A stretch of 64,000 nt of DNA from Thioalbus denitrificans (GTDB lineage Bacteria; Pseudomonadota; Gammaproteobacteria; DSM-26407), in assembly GCF_003337735.1 (NCBI RefSeq), contig NZ_QPJY01000001.1, positions 550,650 to 614,649 of the forward strand, written 5' to 3'. A program made the position numbers and the translations under genes. This document shows, piece by piece, positions 25,201 to 34,725 of this stretch (within the stretch, counting starts at the first letter, position 1; every line of letters starts with the position of its first letter). The notes below the pieces were generated by a model. That model saw only the letters and a list, made by a program, of their open reading frames with translations. It did no database searches and was not told where the DNA came from.

Positions 25201-26223
25201 TCAGGCGAGGCCCCAGGTCTCGGATTTCTGTTCGCGGGCGAGCAGGGTGGTGACGGCCGCGCGCGGGGTTTCGCCCTCGTAGAGGACCCGGTGGACCTCC
25301 CCGGTGATGGGCATCTCCACCCCGGCGCGCTGTGCCAGGCGGTGCACCTCGGCCGCGGTCCCGCGGCCCTCCACCACCTGGCCGATGGCGGCCTCGGCGG
25401 CCTCCGGATCCGTGCCCCGGCCCAGGGCGAGTCCGAAGCGGCGGTTGCGGGACTGGTCGTCGGTGCAGGTGAGCACCAGGTCGCCGAGCCCGGCCAGGCC
25501 CATGAAGGTCTCCGCCTGGCCACCCAGGTGCGCGCCCAGGCGCGCCATCTCGGCCAGTCCGCGGGTGATGAGCGCGGCGCGGGCGTTGGCGCCGAAGCCG
25601 AGACCGTCGGAGATGCCGGCGGCGATGGCCAGCACGTTCTTCACCGCGCCGCCGAGCTGCACACCCACCATGTCGGCGCTGGTGTAGGCGCGGAAGGTGT
25701 CATTGTGCAGCCAGCCGGCCAGGTCGTGGGCCAGCTCCGGATCGTGGGAGGCGACGGTGACCGCGGTGGGAAGGCCGGCGGCCACCTCGCGGGCGAAGGA
25801 GGGGCCGGAGACCACGGCGGCCGGACGCTGCGAACCGAGCACCTCGGCGCAGACCTCGTGCAGGAGCTGGCCGGAGGCGGCGTCCAGGCCCTTGGTGCCC
25901 CAGGCGATGCGGCAGCCCGGCGCGAGCCAGGGACGGATCTGGTGCAGGACGCCGCGGAAGACGGCGCTTGGCACCACCAGCAGCGCCAGGCCGGCACCGT
26001 CGAGCGCCGCGTCGAGCCGGTGCTCCACCTGCAGTGTCTCGGCGAAGGGGATGCCGGGGAGGAAGGCGTCGTTGCAGCGCCTGGCGGCGAGTTCGGCCAT
26101 GTGCGCCGGCTCGTGCCCCCACAGGGTGACCGGCAGCCCGTTGCGGGCCAGCAGCATGGCCAGGGCCGTTCCCCAGGAACCGGCGCCGAGCACGGTGACG
26201 GGTGGTGTTGCGGCTCTGCTCAC
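25201..26223 (-). CDS. gpsA: Glycerol-3-phosphate dehydrogenase [NAD(P)+]
   Basis: Makes sn-glycerol-3-phosphate from DHAP for phospholipids. 340 aa, normal. Rossmann motif [17 protein letters not shown] near residue 12, GTKGLD, the catalytic-Lys segment [19 protein letters not shown], and [12 protein letters not shown]. Last gene of the run arsR - DUF2892 - rhodanese - grxC - secB - gpsA, which conserves the E. coli yibN-grxC-secB-gpsA order. 35 bases after secB. Confidence 0.97.
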   Translation of the reverse strand: MSRAATPPVTVLGAGSWGTALAMLLARNGLPVTLWGHEPAHMAELAARRCNDAFLPGIPFAETLQVEHRLDAALDGAGLALLVVPSAVFRGVLHQIRPWLAPGCRIAWGTKGLDAASGQLLHEVCAEVLGSQRPAAVVSGPSFAREVAAGLPTAVTVASHDPELAHDLAGWLHNDTFRAYTSADMVGVQLGGAVKNVLAIAAGISDGLGFGANARAALITRGLAEMARLGAHLGGQAETFMGLAGLGDLVLTCTDDQSRNRRFGLALGRGTDPEAAEAAIGQVVEGRGTAAEVHRLAQRAGVEMPITGEVHRVLYEGETPRAAVTTLLAREQKSETWGLA

Positions 26224-26258
26224 GGGCGTCTCCTCATCCGCGGGCGATGGCGGCCGCC

Positions 26259-26747
26259 TCAGTGGGCGGTGCCGCCTTCGGCCGGCTGCTCGCCTTCCTG
26301 CGCACGGCGGAGGTGCTCGGCGTAGAGGGCATCGAAATTCACCGGATTGAGGTACAGGGGCGGGAAGCCGCCGCGGCTGACCAGGTCGGTGATGGCCTCG
26401 CGGGCGTAGGGGAAGAGGATGTTGGGACAGAAGCTCCCGAGCATGTGGCCGAGCTGGGCCGGTTCGAAGCCCTTGAGCGTGAAAATCCCCGCCTGCTTGA
26501 CCTCCGCCAGGAAGGCGGTCTTGTCGTTGTTGGTGACCGTTACGGTGAGGGACAGGGTCACTTCGTTGACTCCCTCGGCGAGCTGGCGGGTCTCGGTGTG
26601 CAGCTCCACGTTCATCTGCGGCTGCCAGCGTTCCTGGAACACCTCCGGTACCTTGGGGGACTCGAAGGAGAGATCCTTCACGTAGAGGCGCTGGATGGCG
26701 AACTGCTCATGTCCGGCGGCGTCGGGCTGCGCGTTGTTCTCTGCCAT
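26259..26747 (-). CDS. secB: Protein-export chaperone SecB
   Basis: Cytosolic tetrameric chaperone keeping preproteins unfolded for SecA. 162 aa. Conserved blocks: [38 protein letters not shown] and [13 protein letters not shown], whose acidic/aromatic face contacts SecA. The ATG at 26747 begins [10 protein letters not shown]; the frame continues upstream only as non-conserved sequence. It follows grxC by 224 bases, a gap with no gene that may hold an extra promoter. Confidence 0.97.
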   Translation of the reverse strand: MAENNAQPDAAGHEQFAIQRLYVKDLSFESPKVPEVFQERWQPQMNVELHTETRQLAEGVNEVTLSLTVTVTNNDKTAFLAEVKQAGIFTLKGFEPAQLGHMLGSFCPNILFPYAREAITDLVSRGGFPPLYLNPVNFDALYAEHLRRAQEGEQPAEGGTAH

Positions 26748-26971
26748 GATGATCTGGTCCTTGTAGGATGAAGTGAATGTCGGGCCGGTCCTGGTGCGCC
26801 GGTCGGCCCGGCGGGCCACTGCGCGTCCGTCCCGGCGTGGCGTCGGGAGACCGCCGCCATTGTAACCGGCAGCCGGGTTCCGTTGCGCCCGGTTCCGGCC
26901 CTGGCGGGACGGGAGGCCGCGCCGGAGTGCACCGTCGGCCGGGCTGCGGCGGGGGCCGGCCCCCGCGGGTC

Positions 26972-27232
26972 TCAGGAGAGGCCCAGCAGCGGGTCGAGCC
27001 GGCCCTCCACGTCGAGCTCCGCCAGGTCGTCGAAGCCGCCCACGTGGAGATCGTCGATGAATATCTGGGGCACCGAGGTGCGGCCCTCGGCGCGCGCCTC
27101 CATCTCCGGGCGCCGTTCCGGCTCCGCGTCCACCCGGATATCGGTGTACCGGACACCCTTGGCATCCAGCAGGCGCCGGGCCCGCACGCAGTAGGGGCAC
27201 CAGGCGGTGGTGTACATCACGACGTTGGCCAT
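26972..27232 (-). CDS. grxC: Glutaredoxin 3
   Basis: Glutathione-dependent dithiol oxidoreductase. 86 aa. Active site CPYC (residues 12-15) in TTAWCPYCVRAR, the cis-Pro in TSVPQIFI, and the GSH-binding GGFDDL. Next to the rhodanese gene (4 bases between), as in E. coli grxC-yibN. Confidence 0.96.
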   Translation of the reverse strand: MANVVMYTTAWCPYCVRARRLLDAKGVRYTDIRVDAEPERRPEMEARAEGRTSVPQIFIDDLHVGGFDDLAELDVEGRLDPLLGLS

Positions 27233-27236
27233 GCCG

Positions 27237-27686
27237 TTACTTTCCCTTCTTGGTCTTGCGGGTCAGCGGCAGGTTGGCATTCTGCCAGGCGAGGATACCG
27301 CCTTCCAGGTTGTGGACTTTCTCGAACCCCTGCTTGCGCAGCTGCCCGCAGGCGCGCGCCGAGCGGTGGCCGCTGCGGCAGCCGACGATGAGGGTGCGGT
27401 CACGGTAGCGCTCGAGCTCGCCGATGCGATCCCGCAGCCGGGACAGCGGTATGTGCACCGAGTCGATGATGTGGCCGTCCCGGTACTCGGTGTCCTCGCG
27501 CACGTCGAGCACCAGCGCGTCCTCGTGGCTGATCAGGGTGGTGGCCTGCAGCGGCCCCACCCGGCTGACGCCGTTGATCCGTCCCCAGACCTCCAGCCAG
27601 AGGATGGCCCCGAGGGTCACGAACAGGGCGAGAAAGAGCTGCCAGTTGCCGGCCGCGAAACTTGCGAACTTGTCCATATCGGGCAT
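27237..27686 (-). CDS. Membrane-anchored rhodanese-like sulfurtransferase (YibN type)
   Basis: One N-terminal membrane segment (residues ~15-33, WQLFLALFVTLGAILWLEV) anchors a single rhodanese domain in the cytosol. The active-site loop is CRSGHR (103-108) with Cys103, the residue that carries persulfide sulfur; LDVREDTEYRDGHI is the family's CH2A motif. 149 aa. AAGGGG precedes the ATG. Location between grxC and a DUF2892 membrane protein headed by an ArsR regulator suggests sulfane-sulfur handling. Confidence 0.92.
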   Translation of the reverse strand: MPDMDKFASFAAGNWQLFLALFVTLGAILWLEVWGRINGVSRVGPLQATTLISHEDALVLDVREDTEYRDGHIIDSVHIPLSRLRDRIGELERYRDRTLIVGCRSGHRSARACGQLRKQGFEKVHNLEGGILAWQNANLPLTRKTKKGK

Positions 27687-27696
27687 GGTCCCCTTC

Positions 27697-27909
27697 TCAG
27701 TCGCAGGGGCCCTTGACGCCCATCTTCTTCAGCAGCTTCTCCGGCGGACAGAAGCCGGTGAATCCGCTCTGGAGCAGGTTGAGGGCGGCGAAGGCGGTGA
27801 GCCACAGCCAGTAGCCGCTGTGATGGATGGGGCTCGCCGGGGCGCCGAGGGCCAGGGAGATGAGCACCACGGAACCGGCCATGATGCGGATGATGCGCTC
27901 GGTGGTCAT
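27697..27909 (-). CDS. DUF2892 small membrane protein (YgaP membrane-domain like)
   Basis: 70 aa, two membrane segments (IMAGSVVLISLALG and WLWLTAFAALNLLQSGFT) and the DUF2892 ending GFCPPEKLLKKMGVK. In E. coli YgaP this membrane domain is fused behind a rhodanese domain; here the two are separate neighbouring genes, 10 bases apart. The start ATG at 27909 (MTTERIIRIM) matches the family; upstream codons do not. Confidence 0.85.
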   Translation of the reverse strand: MTTERIIRIMAGSVVLISLALGAPASPIHHSGYWLWLTAFAALNLLQSGFTGFCPPEKLLKKMGVKGPCD

Positions 27910-28019
27910 TCGTATGAATCTCTGCGGAAGTCGTGTTCGGTTGTGTGTGAAAAGCACGTCACGGCCATGGGGCGCGGGTGCCCCGGGGCCGGATCAGCGT
28001 ACGCCGCCCGTGGCGTGGG

Positions 28020-28346
28020 TCAATGGGCCAGCGTACAGAAAACGTCGCGCATCATGCTGATGAGGCGCAGCGTCCTGGCATCTCCCACGCGGTAGTAGAC
28101 GCGGTTGGCGTCCTTGCGGGAGGCTAGTATGCCCTTGTCGCGCAGGATGGCAAGGTGCTGGGAGATATTGCTCTGGGAGGTGCCGACCTGCTCCACGATC
28201 TCCTGCACGCTGATCTCCCGATCGCCGAGGGTGCAGAGGATCTTGAGGCGCAGGGGGTGGGCCATGGCCTTGAGGGAGCGGGAGGCCCGTTCGATGTCCT
28301 CATCCTGGGTGATGAGGGTTAGATCTCCGGTTTCTGGCAGCATCAT
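28020..28346 (-). CDS. ArsR-family regulator with two cysteines (YgaV/BigR/SqrR type)
   Basis: Winged-helix repressor, 108 aa. The HTH is at about 46-70 (VQEIVEQVGTSQSNISQHLA), the wing ASRKDANRVYYRV. It has exactly two cysteines, C38 in KILCTLGD and C104 in DVFCTLAH, at the positions that form a tetrasulfide link in persulfide sensors of the BigR/SqrR/YgaV group. The arsenic-type CxC metal site is absent. It heads the run with DUF2892 and rhodanese genes, as ygaV heads ygaP. I infer a repressor relieved by sulfide-derived persulfides. Confidence 0.85.
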   Translation of the reverse strand: MMLPETGDLTLITQDEDIERASRSLKAMAHPLRLKILCTLGDREISVQEIVEQVGTSQSNISQHLAILRDKGILASRKDANRVYYRVGDARTLRLISMMRDVFCTLAH

Positions 28347-28577
28347 GATTTCATTCCGTATCGCTATCGTTGTGGTTCCGACCCTCCCCTGGAGATCGAG
28401 GGCGCGGCAGAGGCTCTGAGGGCTCTATCATCAAAACCTTATACAATTAAATACCATTTGAGAACCCTGGGCGGTCCCTTTGTACGCAATCAGACACACT
28501 TTTCCACGTTTCGGAGGCCGGTACCCGTCGATCGATGGTGCCCGGGCAGAGTCCCGGCAGCGGATGCTGCGGTGCAC

Positions 28578-28583
28578 TATAAT
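28578..28583 (+). promoter_or_regulatory. Perfect -10 hexamer far upstream of gpmI
   Basis: TATAAT preceded by TGCAC; no good -35. If used, transcription starts near 28590, leaving a leader of about 330 bases before gpmI. Confidence 0.4.
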
Positions 28584-28789
28584 TCCCCAGGAAGTTCACC
28601 GTGTTGAGCCATCAAGCCGGGATGGGTGATGAATCGCGCTCCGTGACGCGGCACTCGCCAGCCGTGGCCGGCAGTGGCCCGGTACCCGGTCAATCATGGA
28701 AAAAGGGTGCTGACGGGTACGACTGCGCCCCGGATCGGGCAAATATCCATGTTTCCAGGAAAAAGCCCGGTTTTCATGTGGTCATGTAC

Positions 28790-28809
28790 GGCTCCCTGCG
28801 GGCCTTTTT
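28790..28809 (+). terminator. Weak terminator-like hairpin in the gpmI leader
   Basis: GGCTC (28790-28794) pairs with GGGCC (28800-28804), including one G-U, then TTTTT (28805-28809). It lies 108 bases before gpmI. Could end a short RNA or attenuate gpmI. Confidence 0.35.
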
Positions 28810-28917
28810 ACCGTGGCGTCGGGAGCCCCGCTCCGGTAGGATCGCGCCTCCGACTTATTTAATAGGCTCCCCGGTGGATCTGCCCCGCAGTTCACCGGCG
28901 TTTCCGGTTGAACCGCG

Positions 28918-30465
28918 ATGTCACTGACACACAGGCCCATTGTCCTCATCGTGCTCGATGGCTGGGGGTACAGCGATGAGGTGGAGTACAACGCCATTCG
29001 CCAGGCCCGCACGCCGGTCTGGGATCATCTCTGGGCGACCCGCCCGCACACGCTCATCAGGGGATCGGGGGCCGAGGTCGGCCTGCCCGCCGGGCAGATG
29101 GGCAACTCCGAGGTGGGGCACCTGAACCTGGGCGCGGGCCGGGTGGTCTACCAGGAGTTCACCCGCATCAACAACGCCATCCGCTCCGGCTCCTTCTTCG
29201 ATAATCACACCCTGCAGGAGGCCATCGACGGCGCGGTGGCGGGCGGCGGGGCCGTGCACCTCATGGGCCTGCTCTCCCCCGGTGGCGTGCACAGTCACCA
29301 GGAGCACATTCACGCCATGGCGGATCTGGCGATCCGGCGTGGCGCGGAGAAGATCCACATCCATGCGTTCCTGGACGGGCGGGATACCCCGCCGCAGAGC
29401 GCCGCGGCGTCCATCGCGGCCACCGAGGCGAGGCTCGCGGAGCTCGGTCACGGCTCCATCGCCAGCCTGGTGGGCCGTTTCTTCGCCATGGATCGGGACA
29501 AGCGCTGGGACCGCATCCAGCTGGCCTACGACATGCTGACCCAGGGCGAGGCTCCCTTCACGGCACCCGATGCCGGTACCGCCCTGGAGCAGGCCTATGC
29601 CCGCGGCGAGACCGACGAGTTCGTCCAGCCCACCCTCGTGGTCCCGCCGGGGACCGAGCCGGTCTGGATCCGGGACGGCGACGCGGTCATTTTCATGAAC
29701 TACCGCGCCGACCGCGCCCGCCAGCTCACCCGGGCATTCATCGAGGAGGGCTTCGACAGCTTCGAACGGGCCGTGGTGCCGCGGCTCTCCTCGTTCGTCT
29801 CCCTGACCGAGTACAACGAGGACTTCGACATCCCCGTGGCCTACCCGCCCGAGCGGCTCAAGAACGTCATCGGCGAGTATGTCTCCCGCCTCGGCCTGCA
29901 CCAGCTGCGCATCGCGGAGACCGAGAAGTACGCCCACGTCACCTTTTTCTTCAACGGGGGGCTCGAGCCGCCGTTTCCCGGCGAGGATCGTATCCTGGTG
30001 CCCTCGCCGAAGGTGAAGACCTACGATCTGCAACCGGAGATGAGCGCCAGGGAACTGACAGACAAGCTGGTCGAGGCCATCGGCAGCGGCCGCTATGACC
30101 TCGTCATCTGCAACTACGCCAACCCGGACATGGTGGGGCACACCGGCAAGCTGGACGCCGCCATGCGCGCCGTGGAAACCATCGATGACTGCCTCGGGCG
30201 GGTGGTGGAGGCGCTGGATGCGGCGGGCGGGGAGGTCATCGTCACCGCCGATCACGGCAACGTGGAGTGCATGCGGGACGAGGCGAACGATCAGCCGCAC
30301 ACGGCCCATACCAGCGATCCGGTGCCGTTCCTCTATGTGGGCCAGCGCTCCGCCGGAGTCGCCGAGGGCGGGATACTCGCCGACGTGGCGCCGACGCTGC
30401 TCTACCTGATGGGGCTGGAGAAGCCCAGCGAGATGAGCGGCCGCTCGTTGCTGGAGTTCGACTGA
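28918..30465 (+). CDS. gpmI: 2,3-bisphosphoglycerate-independent phosphoglycerate mutase
   Basis: Mn-dependent glycolytic enzyme interconverting 3- and 2-phosphoglycerate. 515 aa. [10 protein letters not shown] has the first metal Asp (D14); the phosphoserine nucleophile is S64 in [12 protein letters not shown]. Later metal ligands occur in [12 protein letters not shown] and ADHGNVE. Order gpmI-envC-ctpA-yibQ extends the E. coli gpmI-envC-yibQ cluster. 7 bases to envC. Confidence 0.97.
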   Translation: MSLTHRPIVLIVLDGWGYSDEVEYNAIRQARTPVWDHLWATRPHTLIRGSGAEVGLPAGQMGNSEVGHLNLGAGRVVYQEFTRINNAIRSGSFFDNHTLQEAIDGAVAGGGAVHLMGLLSPGGVHSHQEHIHAMADLAIRRGAEKIHIHAFLDGRDTPPQSAAASIAATEARLAELGHGSIASLVGRFFAMDRDKRWDRIQLAYDMLTQGEAPFTAPDAGTALEQAYARGETDEFVQPTLVVPPGTEPVWIRDGDAVIFMNYRADRARQLTRAFIEEGFDSFERAVVPRLSSFVSLTEYNEDFDIPVAYPPERLKNVIGEYVSRLGLHQLRIAETEKYAHVTFFFNGGLEPPFPGEDRILVPSPKVKTYDLQPEMSARELTDKLVEAIGSGRYDLVICNYANPDMVGHTGKLDAAMRAVETIDDCLGRVVEALDAAGGEVIVTADHGNVECMRDEANDQPHTAHTSDPVPFLYVGQRSAGVAEGGILADVAPTLLYLMGLEKPSEMSGRSLLEFD

Positions 30466-30472
30466 GGCGCCC

Positions 30473-31678
30473 ATGATCCCGGCCAGGAAGCGGCACGGGG
30501 CCGGGGCGGGCCGCCGCAGGCGCCCGGCGCTGCCCTGCATCGGGTTGTTGCTGGCCGGTGTGATCACGGCGGCCCCGCTGCCCGCCGCGGCCCAGGGCGG
30601 CGAGGCGGAGAAGTCCGCCCAGCTGGCGCAGGTGCGGGAGCGGATCCAGGCGCTGAAGCGGGAGCTCGAGGCGGATCGCGATCGGCAGAGCGGCCTGCGC
30701 GCCGAGCTGGAGGCGAGTGAACGGGCCATGGCCCGGGTCACCCGCCGCCTGGCAACGCTGGCAGCGGAGCAGAACGGTGCCCGTGAGCGGCTGGCCGCGC
30801 TAACCCGTTCGCGCGATGAGCGGCGCGCCGAGCTGGCGCAGGAGCGGGAGGCCCTCGCCGGACTGCTGCGTTCCGGCCACCGGGCCGGACGGGCGGAGTA
30901 CCTGAAGCTGCTGCTCAACCAGGAGGATCCCCAGCGTCTGGGCCGGATGCTGGTCTACTACGACTACCTGGGGCGGGCCCGGACGGAGCGGCTGGAGAGG
31001 CTGCGCCTGGCGCTGGAGGAGCTGGCCGCGGCCGAGTCCGAGGTGCGCGGGGCCGCCGAACGTCTCGACGCGGTGCGCGCGGAGGTGCAGCGGGAGCACG
31101 CCGCCCTGACCGGGCAACAGCGGGAGCGGGCCCGGGTGCTGACGGCCCTGGGGCGCGAGATCGGGGCCAAGGACCGGCAGCTGAAGACGCTGGTGGAGGA
31201 CGAGGAGCGGCTGCAGCGGGTGTTGGCCACCCTGCGCCGGGCACTGGCCGATCTGCCCCGGGACTTCGACGCCGAGAAGCCGTTCCCGACCCAGCGCGGG
31301 CACCTCCCCTGGCCCGCCGCGGGAAGCGTCAAGGCGGTTTTCGGCGCCAGCCGGGGCGTGGGGGAGCTGAAGTGGAACGGCATCCTCATCGCGGCGCCCG
31401 AAGGGCAGGCGGTGCACGCGGTGCATCGCGGGCGGGTGGCCTTCGCCGACTGGCTGCGCGGATTCGGTCTGCTCATGATCGTGGACCACGGCGATGGCTA
31501 CATGAGCCTCTATGGCCACAACCAGCACCTGCTCAAGGAGGTGGGGGAGTGGGTCGAGGCGGGCGAAGCGGTGGCCAGCGTCGGCGCCAGCGGCGGGCGG
31601 GCGGCGTCCGGGCTCTACTTCGAGATCCGTCACGATGGCCGCCCCGTCGATCCCATCCGGTGGCTGGCGCGACGCTGA
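30473..31678 (+). CDS. envC: Murein hydrolase activator EnvC
   Basis: Periplasmic activator of the amidases AmiA/AmiB at the division septum, acting with FtsEX (encoded at 50.5-52.2 kb). 401 aa: signal peptide (IGLLLAGVITAAPLPAAA), a long coiled coil (about 45-260, heavily charged), and a C-terminal LytM/M23 fold. The fold is degenerate: the usual HxGxD zinc motif reads WNGILI here, so it should bind amidases rather than cut peptidoglycan, as known for EnvC. The HGDGYMSLYGH segment is retained. Confidence 0.93.
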   Translation: MIPARKRHGAGAGRRRRPALPCIGLLLAGVITAAPLPAAAQGGEAEKSAQLAQVRERIQALKRELEADRDRQSGLRAELEASERAMARVTRRLATLAAEQNGARERLAALTRSRDERRAELAQEREALAGLLRSGHRAGRAEYLKLLLNQEDPQRLGRMLVYYDYLGRARTERLERLRLALEELAAAESEVRGAAERLDAVRAEVQREHAALTGQQRERARVLTALGREIGAKDRQLKTLVEDEERLQRVLATLRRALADLPRDFDAEKPFPTQRGHLPWPAAGSVKAVFGASRGVGELKWNGILIAAPEGQAVHAVHRGRVAFADWLRGFGLLMIVDHGDGYMSLYGHNQHLLKEVGEWVEAGEAVASVGASGGRAASGLYFEIRHDGRPVDPIRWLARR

Positions 31679-31953
31679 GGTCCGGCTGCGGAACCGCTGG
31701 CCGGTAGGAACGGTCCAATCGTGGTAACTGCATGCCTGCAGGGGGTTTGACACTCCCCAAAGGCCTGTGGCAGCTTGCATCAGACGACGCGGCGCCCCGC
31801 CGAAGGGGCCCGCGTGCATGTGGCGCTGCAGAAGCAGCGGCGCACGAGTGCTCCACCCGTGATGAACGGAAGTGGGCACTGGAGTCATGGCACTTCCGGC
31901 AGCCTCCCGCTGAAAGCACCGTTATTCACGGAGCAGTACACTAGGAGCATTTG
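31679..31953 (+). other. Intergenic region before ctpA
   Basis: 275 bases with no gene. TTGACA at 31747-31752 could be a -35 but no fitting -10 follows at the normal distance; TACACT at 31936-31941 is a poor -10 close to the ctpA ribosome site. No terminator after envC is evident. Confidence 0.35.
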
Positions 31954-33312
31954 ATGAAGTCGACCTCCCGCACCCTGGCGGTTCTCGTTCTGGGTCTGCT
32001 GCTGGGCGTGACCCTGGCCCCCAACCACTATGTCTTTGCCGAGCATGAAGAAGCGCGGAGCCTGCCGCTGCCGCTCGACGAGCTGCGCACCTTCACCGAG
32101 GTGTTCGCCAAGATCAAGAGCGACTACGTGGAGACGGTGGATGACAAGCAGCTCCTCGACTACGCCATCCAGGGCATGCTCTCGGGCCTCGATCCCCACT
32201 CCTCCTACCTCTCGCCCAAGGATTACGAAGACCTGCAGGTAGGCACCACCGGCGAATTCGGCGGTCTCGGCATCGAGGTGGGGATGGAGAACGGCTTCGT
32301 CAAGGTCATCGCTCCCATCGACGACACCCCGGCCAGCCGCGCCGGCATCGAGGCCGGCGACCTGATCATCCGCCTCGATGACAAGCCGGTGAAAGGGCTC
32401 ACGCTGGACGAGTGCGTGGCCATCATGCGCGGCAAGCCGGGCACCGAAATCGTCCTCACCATCGTGCGCGAGGGAACGGAGAAACCGTTCCAGATCACCC
32501 TCAAGCGGGACATCATCCGGGTCAAGAGCGTCAAGAGCCGGATGCTGGAGGAGGGTTACGGCTACCTGCGCATCAGCCAGTTCCAGGCCCATACCGGCGA
32601 CAACCTGATCGAGGCCATCGACGGGCTCAAGCGGGAGGCCGGCGATCAGCTCAAGGGCGTGGTGCTGGACCTGCGCAACAACCCCGGCGGCGTGCTCAAT
32701 GCCGCGGTCGCCGTCTCCGATGCCTTCCTCGAGCAGGGCACCATCGTCTACACCGAGGGCCGGGCCAGCGACTCCGAGCTGCGCTTCAATGCCCGTCCCC
32801 AGGATGTGCTCAAGGGCGCGCCCATGGTGGTGCTGGTGAACGGCGGCTCCGCCTCGGCCTCGGAGATCGTCGCCGGCGCCCTGCAGGACCAGAAGCGGGC
32901 CGTGATCATGGGCACCAAGACCTTCGGCAAGGGTTCGGTGCAGACCATCCTGCCCCTGACCAACAACTCGGCGCTCAAGCTCACCACCGCCCGCTACTAC
33001 ACCCCCAGCGGCCGTTCCATCCAGGCCGAGGGCATCACCCCGGACATCACCGTGGAGAACGTGAAGGTGGGCGACGTGGTCGATGACGGGGTGGCGCGGC
33101 TGAAGGAAGCGGACCTCACCCGCCACCTGGCCAACGGCGATGCGAAGCCGAAGGACGGGGAGGGTGCCGGGAAAAAGGGCGCCGGGCCGGCAGGTGAGCA
33201 GGCCCCGGCCACCGGCGAGGAGCAGCTCTCCCTGGCGCGGACCGACTACCAGCTCTACGAGGCGCTGAACCTGCTGAAGGGGCTGAACATCCTCGAGCAG
33301 CGCCGCCGCTGA
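31954..33312 (+). CDS. C-terminal processing protease (S41A, CtpA/Prc type)
   Basis: Periplasmic serine protease with a Ser/Lys dyad that trims or degrades envelope proteins, often peptidoglycan hydrolases and their regulators. 452 aa: signal peptide (LAVLVLGLLLGVTLAP), N-terminal helical part, PDZ domain (GGLGIEVGMENGFVKVIAP), and the catalytic domain with S301 in GGSASASE, K326 in FGKGSVQ and Q330, spaced as in E. coli Prc. A charged Gly/Lys/Glu linker near 395-425 and a helical tail close the protein. TAGGAG seven bases upstream supports the ATG at 31954. Its place beside envC suggests cell-wall turnover. Confidence 0.93.
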   Translation: MKSTSRTLAVLVLGLLLGVTLAPNHYVFAEHEEARSLPLPLDELRTFTEVFAKIKSDYVETVDDKQLLDYAIQGMLSGLDPHSSYLSPKDYEDLQVGTTGEFGGLGIEVGMENGFVKVIAPIDDTPASRAGIEAGDLIIRLDDKPVKGLTLDECVAIMRGKPGTEIVLTIVREGTEKPFQITLKRDIIRVKSVKSRMLEEGYGYLRISQFQAHTGDNLIEAIDGLKREAGDQLKGVVLDLRNNPGGVLNAAVAVSDAFLEQGTIVYTEGRASDSELRFNARPQDVLKGAPMVVLVNGGSASASEIVAGALQDQKRAVIMGTKTFGKGSVQTILPLTNNSALKLTTARYYTPSGRSIQAEGITPDITVENVKVGDVVDDGVARLKEADLTRHLANGDAKPKDGEGAGKKGAGPAGEQAPATGEEQLSLARTDYQLYEALNLLKGLNILEQRRR

Positions 33313-33316
33313 GGCG

Positions 33317-34102
33317 ATGCCGCGGGCCCGCCTGCCGCTGCTGCTGTGCCTGCTGCTGTCGCTGGTGCAGGCGGCAGCGGCCGGCGAGGCGCGCATCGCG
33401 CTCATCATCGATGATCTCGGCAACGACCGGGCCGCCGGCCTGCGGGCGGTGGCCCTGCCCGGTCCGGTGACCCTGGCGATCCTGCCCCGGACCCCCCACG
33501 GGGCGCGCCTGGCCCGCGCGGCCCACGAGCGCGGCAAGGGGGTGATGCTGCACCTGCCGCTGGAGGCGCTCGGCGGCGCGCCGCTGGGCCCCGGCGGCAT
33601 CGGTCTGCACATGGACCGGTACCAGTTCCTGCGCACCCTGCGCGAGGATCTGGTCAGCGTGCCCCATGCCCGGGGTGTCAACAACCACATGGGCAGCCTG
33701 CTTACCCGCCATCCCGGGGCGATGGCCTGGCTCATGCGGGCCCTGCGCGCCTACGGGCTCTATTTCGTCGACTCCCGCACCACGCCCGCCACCGTCGCCG
33801 CGCAACTCGCCGCGGAGATCGGGGTCCCGTACCGGCAGCGGGATGTGTTCCTGGACCATGACCCGGAGCCGGCGGCCGTGGCGGCGGAGTTCGAGCGCCT
33901 GATCGCCCGGGCCCGGCAGCAGGGCAGCGCGGTGGGTATCGGCCACCCGCACCCGGTCACGCTGGCCTACCTGGAGCGGGTGCTGCCGCAGCTGCGCGCG
34001 CGGGGGGTGGAGCTGGTGCCGGTGACGGAGATCCTGGAGCCCTCCACGCGACCTGGTCCGCCCGAACTGCCGTGGGTTGCCGCCGGTCGGCCCGCCGACT
34101 GA
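33317..34102 (+). CDS. Divergent polysaccharide deacetylase family protein (YibQ)
   Basis: 261 aa with a signal peptide (LPLLLCLLLSLVQAAAAG) and the PF04748-type domain: IALIIDDLGND with the paired Asp, ILPRTPHG, MLHLPLEA, NNHMGSLLT and GIGHPHPVTL. The fold resembles NodB deacetylases but substrate and activity are not established. Four bases after ctpA, so in the same operon, and conserved with envC and gpmI across gammaproteobacteria. Confidence 0.9.
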   Translation: MPRARLPLLLCLLLSLVQAAAAGEARIALIIDDLGNDRAAGLRAVALPGPVTLAILPRTPHGARLARAAHERGKGVMLHLPLEALGGAPLGPGGIGLHMDRYQFLRTLREDLVSVPHARGVNNHMGSLLTRHPGAMAWLMRALRAYGLYFVDSRTTPATVAAQLAAEIGVPYRQRDVFLDHDPEPAAVAAEFERLIARARQQGSAVGIGHPHPVTLAYLERVLPQLRARGVELVPVTEILEPSTRPGPPELPWVAAGRPAD

Positions 34103-34171
34103 GCGATTGTCGCGGTCCGCGCCGGTCAGTCAATGATTGCTGTCGACCATGGACGAGAGGAGGTTCTCAAC

Positions 34172-34723
34172 ATGCCAAGCGTTCTGATTCCCCTGGCGCC
34201 GGGCTTCGAGGAGATCGAGGCGGTCACGGTGGTGGACCTGTTGCGCCGGGCCGCCATCGAGGTGGTCACGGCGGGGCTCGCGCCCGGGCCGGTCACGGCG
34301 AGCCGGGGCACGGTGGTGGTGCCCGACGCGGAACTGGACACGGTGCTGGAGCGGGAATTCGACATGCTGGTCCTGCCCGGCGGGCTGCCGGGTGCGGATC
34401 ACCTGGACCGCGATCCGCGGGTGCGGGAGCTGGTGGGACGGATGGCCGAGAGCGGACGCTATACCGCCGCCATCTGCGCCGCGCCCAAGGTGCTGGCCAG
34501 CGCGGGGCTGCTGTCCGGCCGCCGCGCCACCGCCTTCCCCGGGGTGCTGGAGCGGCTCGACCTGCCCGACGTGGCGCTCGAGGCGGCCGCAGTGGTGGTG
34601 GACGGGAAGGTGGTCACCTCCCGGGGGCCCGGCACCGCCATGGACTTCGCCCTCGCCCTCATTGAGCTGCTCGCCGATCGCGCCACCCGCGAGCAGGTGG
34701 AGGCGGCGTTGCAGAGGCCATAG
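34172..34723 (+). CDS. DJ-1/PfpI family protein (YajL/ThiJ-like)
   Basis: 183 aa. Start at 34172 because AGGAGG lies eight bases upstream; the frame's earlier codons are not family-like. GFEEIEA (11-17) holds the conserved Glu, and C102 in AAICAAPKVLASAG is the reactive cysteine of the elbow. VTSRGPGTAMDFALAL closes the domain. The family protects against oxidative and carbonyl stress; YajL-type proteins are cytosolic. Exact role unknown. Confidence 0.9.
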   Translation: MPSVLIPLAPGFEEIEAVTVVDLLRRAAIEVVTAGLAPGPVTASRGTVVVPDAELDTVLEREFDMLVLPGGLPGADHLDRDPRVRELVGRMAESGRYTAAICAAPKVLASAGLLSGRRATAFPGVLERLDLPDVALEAAAVVVDGKVVTSRGPGTAMDFALALIELLADRATREQVEAALQRP

Positions 34724-34725
34724 GG

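Larger units (their letters stand above)
28347..28917. other. 571-base divergent intergenic region between arsR and gpmI
   Basis: No recognisable gene. It holds an AT-rich patch at 28430-28470 with a minus-strand TATAAG (complement of 28438-28443) that could be the arsR -10, a perfect plus-strand TATAAT at 28578-28583, and a terminator-like hairpin at 28790-28809. A 108-codon frame at 28601 has no family features and I leave it out. Confidence 0.6.

Noticed and set aside
28601-28927. 108-codon plus-strand frame before gpmI
   Set aside because: No ribosome site, no family features, overlaps the gpmI start and the likely leader.
31321-31660. EnvC as an active M23 endopeptidase
   Set aside because: The zinc-binding HxGxD motif is replaced, as in known EnvC activators.
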